A stretch of 10,857 nt of DNA from an uncultured Lachnospiraceae bacterium. Its GTDB lineage: Bacteria > Bacillota > Clostridia > Lachnospirales > Lachnospiraceae. The stretch spans positions 1 through 10,857 of the forward strand of contig CACZOG010000047.1 of NCBI GenBank assembly GCA_902782715.1, written 5' to 3'. Shown piece after piece: positions 6,826 through 10,857 of this stretch. The translations under genes and the position numbers were made by a program. Position 1 is the first letter of the stretch. Each line of letters starts with the position of its first letter. The notes below the pieces were generated by a model. It worked only from the letters and a program-made list of their open reading frames with translations, ran no database searches and had not been told where the DNA came from.

Positions 6826-9235
6826 TCTCAGGGCATTCTTCCATAATGAAAACCTTCGCCGAGAAATCCTGAGCGTATCTCACGTTTTCATTATAACCCG
6901 TACCGGCATAATCCTGACAGGTTCTGACACCCGCAGTACACAGAAGCTTTCCGTTCGCTATGTAATTCTCCTTTTCGCTCGGAAGCCTGACTTTCTTCGC
7001 TATTATGTCCAGTAAAAGCGAATTCTGCTTAAGATGTATCGGAGCGATCATGTTTACCAGATCTCCGAAATCCCTTATGTCATATTCAAGTTCTTTGTTT
7101 ATGAAAAGATACTTAGCATCGTCTTTTAAGCCCTGAGGACGGTATATCGTATTCTGTGAGTTAGGGAGGGCCAGTTTCTTAAGACTCATTCCGACAGCGC
7201 TGCTTTTATCTTTCGAAACGCATGTCCACTCTTTGATGTTTCCCGCTCCCGAGGCATTGGATAATACGCTCGCACCCTCCGGTGCAAGGCTCTTTGCAGG
7301 CCCTTTTCCTCCTCTGTAGAAAGTTCCGAACTGAAGTGTCTTTCTGTATATCTTGTAAAGTGCTATCTCTTTTTTGATCTCTTCGATCTCTTCCTTACTT
7401 GAATCGCAGAGGTTTAATTCATAGCCGAAACAGCCGAAGCCTGCGACTGCCGCGCGTGTTTTCATCGGAGTCTTTCTTAAGGTCTGATGATTCGGGGATG
7501 CGGATACATGTGCACCTATCGTATTAAGCGGATAGCCGTAGCTTAAGCCTTCCTGGATCTCGCTCCTGCAGATCGGATCTGTGTTATCCGATGCCCAAAT
7601 CTGCGGAAAATAACAGAGTATTCCGAGGTCGAATCTGTTTCCTCCGGATGCGCAGCCTTCGAAAAGGATCTTGGGGAATCTCTTCGTAAGTTCTCCCATT
7701 ATCTCATAAAGTCCCAGTACATATCTGTGGGATATCTCTCCCGAATCTCCCGCTGCCAAACCGATGGAAAATACATCCGAAAAGATCCTGTTCATATCCC
7801 ATTTGACATACTCGATATCTGCCGATGAGAATACTGCGCCTAAAGATTCAATAAGATAGTCCCTGACTTCCTTTTTCGTAAGATCCAGTATGCGCTGATG
7901 TCTTCCCTCGGAATGCGGTGTCTCGGGATTTGCAAGGCACCAGTCGGGATGTGCTTCGTAAAGTCTGCTCTTTACATTTACCATCTCGGGTTCAACCCAG
8001 AGTCCGAATTTAAGACCGAGTTTATTGATCTTTTTGCAAAGGCCGTTAAGACCGTGAGGGATTTTCTTTTCGTTTACCGTCCAGTCTCCGAGCGATGTCG
8101 TATCATCGTTTCTCTCACCGAACCAGCCGTCGTCCATAACGAAAAGTTCCACGCCCGTATCGGCCGCTTTCTTTGCGAGCTTTACAAGTTTTCCTTCATC
8201 GAATTTAAAATATGCCGCTTCCCAGCTGTTAAGTAAAATGGGACGTTCCTTATCTCTCCACTCTCCGCGGACGATGTTCTTTCGGACAAATTCATGCATC
8301 CTCCGGCTTAAAAGATTAAAGCCCTTGTCGGAATGACACATAACGGCTTCGGGAGCCTCGAAAACCTCATCTTTCTTTAAGGTAAAAAGAAATCCTTCGT
8401 CGTTGATCCCCGAAAGGATCCTTACCTTTCCGAACGAATTCGCATCGGTTATCTCCATGTGATTTCCGCTGTATATAAGGTTAAAAGCGAAGCACTCACC
8501 CATGTTCTCATCAGTGTTTTCCCTTGCGATCATAAAGAATGGATTTGAACGCGAAGAACTTGTTCCCACAGTGCTTTTGCTTACATGCATTCCGTCTGCG
8601 ATCCGTGTTCTGTAGCTTTGCATTTCTCTCGCCCAGGCGCCTTTGAAAAATACCGCCTCGTAATCGGAATCATTCATGTCAAGCTGAAGGCTTAAGAGTC
8701 TTTCGACTTTTATCTCATCTTCTCCGGTGTTTCTCAGATCAACGAATCTCGTTATAACATCTTTGTCTTCGTAAACCACGTAATAAAGGTCTGCTTCGAC
8801 ATCGTAACTTCTGTCTTTCAGCGTTATCACAAGTGTCTCGGAGTTGTTGTTTTCATCATAAGAACCCGGCAGTGTTTTTCTTTTCGGAGAACCTTTTTTA
8901 AGAGCGTGACTTTTATAAACAAAATCACTTGTTCTGCTGCCGTCCGCATGGATAATGCTTACAAAAGGAGAACGTACATCGCCTTTTCCCGTGGAGGATA
9001 TTTCAAAAGAAGTATCCTCAAAGGCATACGAAAAATGCTCCTCGTCATACGAGATCGTATTTCCGGGGGGAAACTCTCTTTTTATCCTGATAACTTCGAA
9101 CTCGGAAAGATCTTCACTGAAATCTATTTTGGCACCGTAATAAAGATGCTCGAGATGACCGGTTTCGAGGATATCAAAGGCGTACGTGGTATTTAATGTG
9201 TTAAGAACAAATTTATTGTCTTTTATGAGTATCAT
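6809..9235 (-). CDS. Alpha-galactosidase, glycoside hydrolase family 36
   Basis: This 808-residue enzyme releases terminal alpha-1,6-linked galactose from melibiose, raffinose or stachyose by a retaining mechanism, and is probably a cytoplasmic tetramer. An N-terminal beta-sandwich (about 1-330) starts with TGHLEHLYYGAKI. The (beta/alpha)8 barrel follows with the family motifs NSWEAAYF (336-343), MDDGWFGERNDD (367-378), GLWVEPEMV (411-419), YVKWDMNR with nucleophile Asp480 (476-483), EGCASGGNRFDLG (526-538), WASDNTD with probable acid/base Asp550 (547-553), and HVSASPNHQT (576-585). The 70-residue spacing of the two catalytic Asp residues agrees with Geobacillus AgaA as I recall it (478 and 548). 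The C-terminal beta domain runs from about 640 to 808, with GTGYNENVRYAQDF near the end. There is no signal peptide. AAGGAG lies five bases before the ATG. The gene follows the symporter by 21 bases, so the substrate is imported intact and split inside. It is slightly longer than the usual 720-750 residues but complete. Confidence 0.96.
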   Translation of the reverse strand: MILIKDNKFVLNTLNTTYAFDILETGHLEHLYYGAKIDFSEDLSEFEVIRIKREFPPGNTISYDEEHFSYAFEDTSFEISSTGKGDVRSPFVSIIHADGSRTSDFVYKSHALKKGSPKRKTLPGSYDENNNSETLVITLKDRSYDVEADLYYVVYEDKDVITRFVDLRNTGEDEIKVERLLSLQLDMNDSDYEAVFFKGAWAREMQSYRTRIADGMHVSKSTVGTSSSRSNPFFMIARENTDENMGECFAFNLIYSGNHMEITDANSFGKVRILSGINDEGFLFTLKKDEVFEAPEAVMCHSDKGFNLLSRRMHEFVRKNIVRGEWRDKERPILLNSWEAAYFKFDEGKLVKLAKKAADTGVELFVMDDGWFGERNDDTTSLGDWTVNEKKIPHGLNGLCKKINKLGLKFGLWVEPEMVNVKSRLYEAHPDWCLANPETPHSEGRHQRILDLTKKEVRDYLIESLGAVFSSADIEYVKWDMNRIFSDVFSIGLAAGDSGEISHRYVLGLYEIMGELTKRFPKILFEGCASGGNRFDLGILCYFPQIWASDNTDPICRSEIQEGLSYGYPLNTIGAHVSASPNHQTLRKTPMKTRAAVAGFGCFGYELNLCDSSKEEIEEIKKEIALYKIYRKTLQFGTFYRGGKGPAKSLAPEGASVLSNASGAGNIKEWTCVSKDKSSAVGMSLKKLALPNSQNTIYRPQGLKDDAKYLFINKELEYDIRDFGDLVNMIAPIHLKQNSLLLDIIAKKVRLPSEKENYIANGKLLCTAGVRTCQDYAGTGYNENVRYAQDFSAKVFIMEECPEIEKNE

Positions 9236-9246
9236 TCTTTCTCCTT
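9236..9246 (-). promoter_or_regulatory. Strong ribosome binding site of the alpha-galactosidase gene
   Basis: AAGGAG (bases 9246-9241, minus strand) lies five bases before the ATG, inside the 21-base gap after the symporter stop. It confirms the start and suggests high translation. Confidence 0.75.
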
Positions 9247-9256
9247 AAAAGCGATT

Positions 9257-10857
9257 TTATTCTTCTTTTACGGTGCTTTCCGATGCCTTGCGTCTTTCGT
9301 TGATCTTTGCTGTGATCTGGGCAAGTTTCTCATCGTTAAGCGTATATCTTGCCTTGAAGATAAAGAGTGCGATAACAAGAACGACTATCGGAAGGACCGT
9401 CATTACGAATCTAAGTCCGAATACCGAACCGCCCGACACCACGGTCGCGCCGTTTTCATGAATGTTTTCAATATACTGTTTTAAGCCCTGTAAAAGACTT
9501 CCGTTTACCGCTTCGTAAGTTGAATCCGATTCGCTTATCTTAAATACCGACAAACTTATCGCTGCCGCAAGTGCCGCGATACCGGATGCGAGTTTAACCA
9601 CAAAAGTCTGCATCGAGAAGATAACCGATTCGTCTCTTCTGTTGTTTTTGATCTCGCCGTAATCGACGGTATTCGCAAGGAATATCGTTACAAGTACGTT
9701 TAAAAGACCTACAGCTCCGAAGATAAAGAATCCCGGGACGAGGAAAGGATACACGATGCTCACTCCCGAAAGAGCAAGGAACAAAAGGATAACGTATCCG
9801 ACGATCGCGGATATGATCGATATATAAAAGATCTTTATCGTATCGAAAAACTTTCTGAGTATCGGGAAGAAAAGCATCATCGCAAGGATCTGCATACCGC
9901 CTCCGAAGGTACTGAAAAGAGTGTAATTACCCTGCCATGAAGCACCGCCTAAATCGTATTTGAAGAAATAGATCAAAAGATTGGAGGTAATGTAAACCGA
10001 AGAGTTCACAAGCACGATCGTAACTACCATTGCCATGGCCTGGTCGTTCTGTACAAGTGCTTTGAACATATCGGAGATCTTCGCGGTCTCTATGTCTGCC
10101 GTGGATTTTTCCTTTATAAACAGGCATGTGATCAAGATGAATACAAAGAAAAGGATCGCAACGATAAGCGAGAAATACTTAAATCCGAGTCTGTCAACTT
10201 CTTTCGTGGATTCAATGTTTAACGTTAATCCGCTGTCTCTTGAAACTTTCGCAAAGTCCTGTGCCGGAAGATAAATGCTAAGTAATGCCTCATCGGAAGT
10301 TTTATCTATAACCACATCCATGCTGCAGTTATCATTGTTATATTCACCCGAATTTTCATCACCTGCAGGAGCATCGTTTGAATCAAGCACATCGTCAAAA
10401 AATATGTTAAATTTACAGTTGCTTGAATTAAACGAAAATTCATCCTTAAATTCGTTTTTCTCTGCCTTTACGATGACCCTTTTTCCCGAAGCAATCTCAT
10501 CAATCTTTCCTGTTGCCGCTCCGGTTTCATCCATTTCAACTATAAAAGCCTTTACATTGCGATATGTTTCGGTGACCGAGTTATCACTCTTTCCCAAGGC
10601 TAAGTTTCCTATTGCGGCAACCGCTAAAACAGTTACTATCGTTATGATCGCGGAACCCACGCCTGCACAGCTTCTTCCCAATGCGGACATGTTCTCTCTT
10701 TCTTTGCCGCTTTCCGTAAATGCGGGAACCATCGACCAGTAAGGAATATCCATCATCGTGTAGGTTACGCCCCAGAGGATATAAAATACCGCCGCGTAAG
10801 CGATAAGACCTTTTCCGTTAAGAGAGGGAGGCGCGGCAAACATGAAGAAAAGAACTA
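9257..10857 (-). CDS. GPH-family (MelB-like) sugar:cation symporter, 5' truncated, with large external loop insertion
   Basis: The reading frame stays open to the window edge (at least VLFF precedes the Met at 10843), so that Met is internal. By comparison with MelB, about 90 N-terminal residues (helices 1-3 with the cation-site aspartates) lie outside. Numbering from the Met at 10843, the GPH hallmark YTMMDIPYW (28-36) holds the helix-4 aspartate (Asp32, equivalent to MelB Asp124). ERENMSALGRSCAGVG (48-63) is the loop and start of helix 5 with the conserved Arg57. DYGEIKNNRRDESVIFSMQ (394-412) leads to Lys417 of helix 11. The protein should import a galactoside with Na+ or H+. Loop 5-6 is swollen to about 135 residues (about 84-219), is acidic and polar, and has two Cys (143 and 173); in MelB this loop is extracytoplasmic and short. 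Loop 11-12 is also longer than usual (about 434-477). The alpha-galactosidase gene follows after 21 bases, which supports a melibiose/raffinose-type substrate. Substrate and cation cannot be fixed from the visible part. Confidence 0.9.
   Translation of the reverse strand, partial: VLFFMFAAPPSLNGKGLIAYAAVFYILWGVTYTMMDIPYWSMVPAFTESGKERENMSALGRSCAGVGSAIITIVTVLAVAAIGNLALGKSDNSVTETYRNVKAFIVEMDETGAATGKIDEIASGKRVIVKAEKNEFKDEFSFNSSNCKFNIFFDDVLDSNDAPAGDENSGEYNNDNCSMDVVIDKTSDEALLSIYLPAQDFAKVSRDSGLTLNIESTKEVDRLGFKYFSLIVAILFFVFILITCLFIKEKSTADIETAKISDMFKALVQNDQAMAMVVTIVLVNSSVYITSNLLIYFFKYDLGGASWQGNYTLFSTFGGGMQILAMMLFFPILRKFFDTIKIFYISIISAIVGYVILLFLALSGVSIVYPFLVPGFFIFGAVGLLNVLVTIFLANTVDYGEIKNNRRDESVIFSMQTFVVKLASGIAALAAAISLSVFKISESDSTYEAVNGSLLQGLKQYIENIHENGATVVSGGSVFGLRFVMTVLPIVVLVIALFIFKARYTLNDEKLAQITAKINERRKASESTVKEE

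Noticed and set aside
10275..10742. 155-residue plus-strand open frame opposite the symporter
   Set aside because: It is antisense to a well-supported gene, has no recognisable domain or ribosome binding site, and has Ser/Leu-rich composition as expected for a shadow frame.
10841..10843. ATG at 10843 as the start of the symporter
   Set aside because: The frame continues to the window edge, the first three GPH helices would be missing, and there is no ribosome binding site. The gene is cut by the window.
1..10857. Mobile elements, tRNA or rRNA genes, riboswitches and CRISPR arrays
   Set aside because: I found no transposase or integrase motifs, no cloverleaf or rRNA-like sequence and no long leader region. 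Nearly all bases are in well-supported coding frames.

Overview
The window looks like chromosomal DNA of a low-to-moderate GC Gram-positive anaerobe, most likely a Lachnospiraceae-type Clostridium relative (Butyrivibrio or a similar gut or rumen genus). This rests on the protein families (GH36 alpha-galactosidase with a GPH symporter, DUF6020- and DUF6044-type membrane proteins, a Tim44-like protein with a Ser-Asp-Trp-Gly repeat and a zinc ribbon) and on strong AGGAG-type ribosome binding sites. The genus is an inference.

Layout: bases 1-582 (+) hold the 3' end of a beta-propeller-like protein of unknown function. It converges, with an 18-base gap, on a block of six minus-strand genes that fills the rest of the window. 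Read in the direction of transcription (right to left), these are: a 5'-truncated GPH-family sugar:cation symporter (10857-9257); a cytoplasmic GH36 alpha-galactosidase (9235-6809); a Tim44-like, zinc-ribbon membrane protein (6749-5715); a DUF6020-type polytopic membrane protein with a TTG start (5696-3996); a GT39/PMT-like polytopic glycosyltransferase (3976-2396); and a DUF6044 (YkoS-like) polytopic membrane protein (2403-601). Coding density is very high: gaps are 18-59 bases and the last two genes overlap by 8 bases. No stretch over 300 bases lacks a gene.

How they work together: the symporter and alpha-galactosidase form a galactoside (melibiose/raffinose-type) uptake and hydrolysis pair. 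A near-consensus housekeeping promoter (TTGAAA, 17-base spacer, TATAAT) lies across the 3' end of the galactosidase gene and points into the Tim44-like gene. The four downstream genes are therefore probably a separate transcription unit, although no terminator separates the two units. That unit carries three successive large membrane proteins that each look like GT-C glycosyltransferases: an acidic motif in an early external loop, many helices and a large external domain. I infer that they build or decorate a cell-surface glycan from lipid-linked sugars.

The least ordinary points are the roughly 130-residue hydrophilic insertion in an extracytoplasmic loop of the GPH symporter and the Tim44-like/three-GT-C gene cluster. 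I saw no RNA genes, CRISPR arrays, mobile elements or phage genes.
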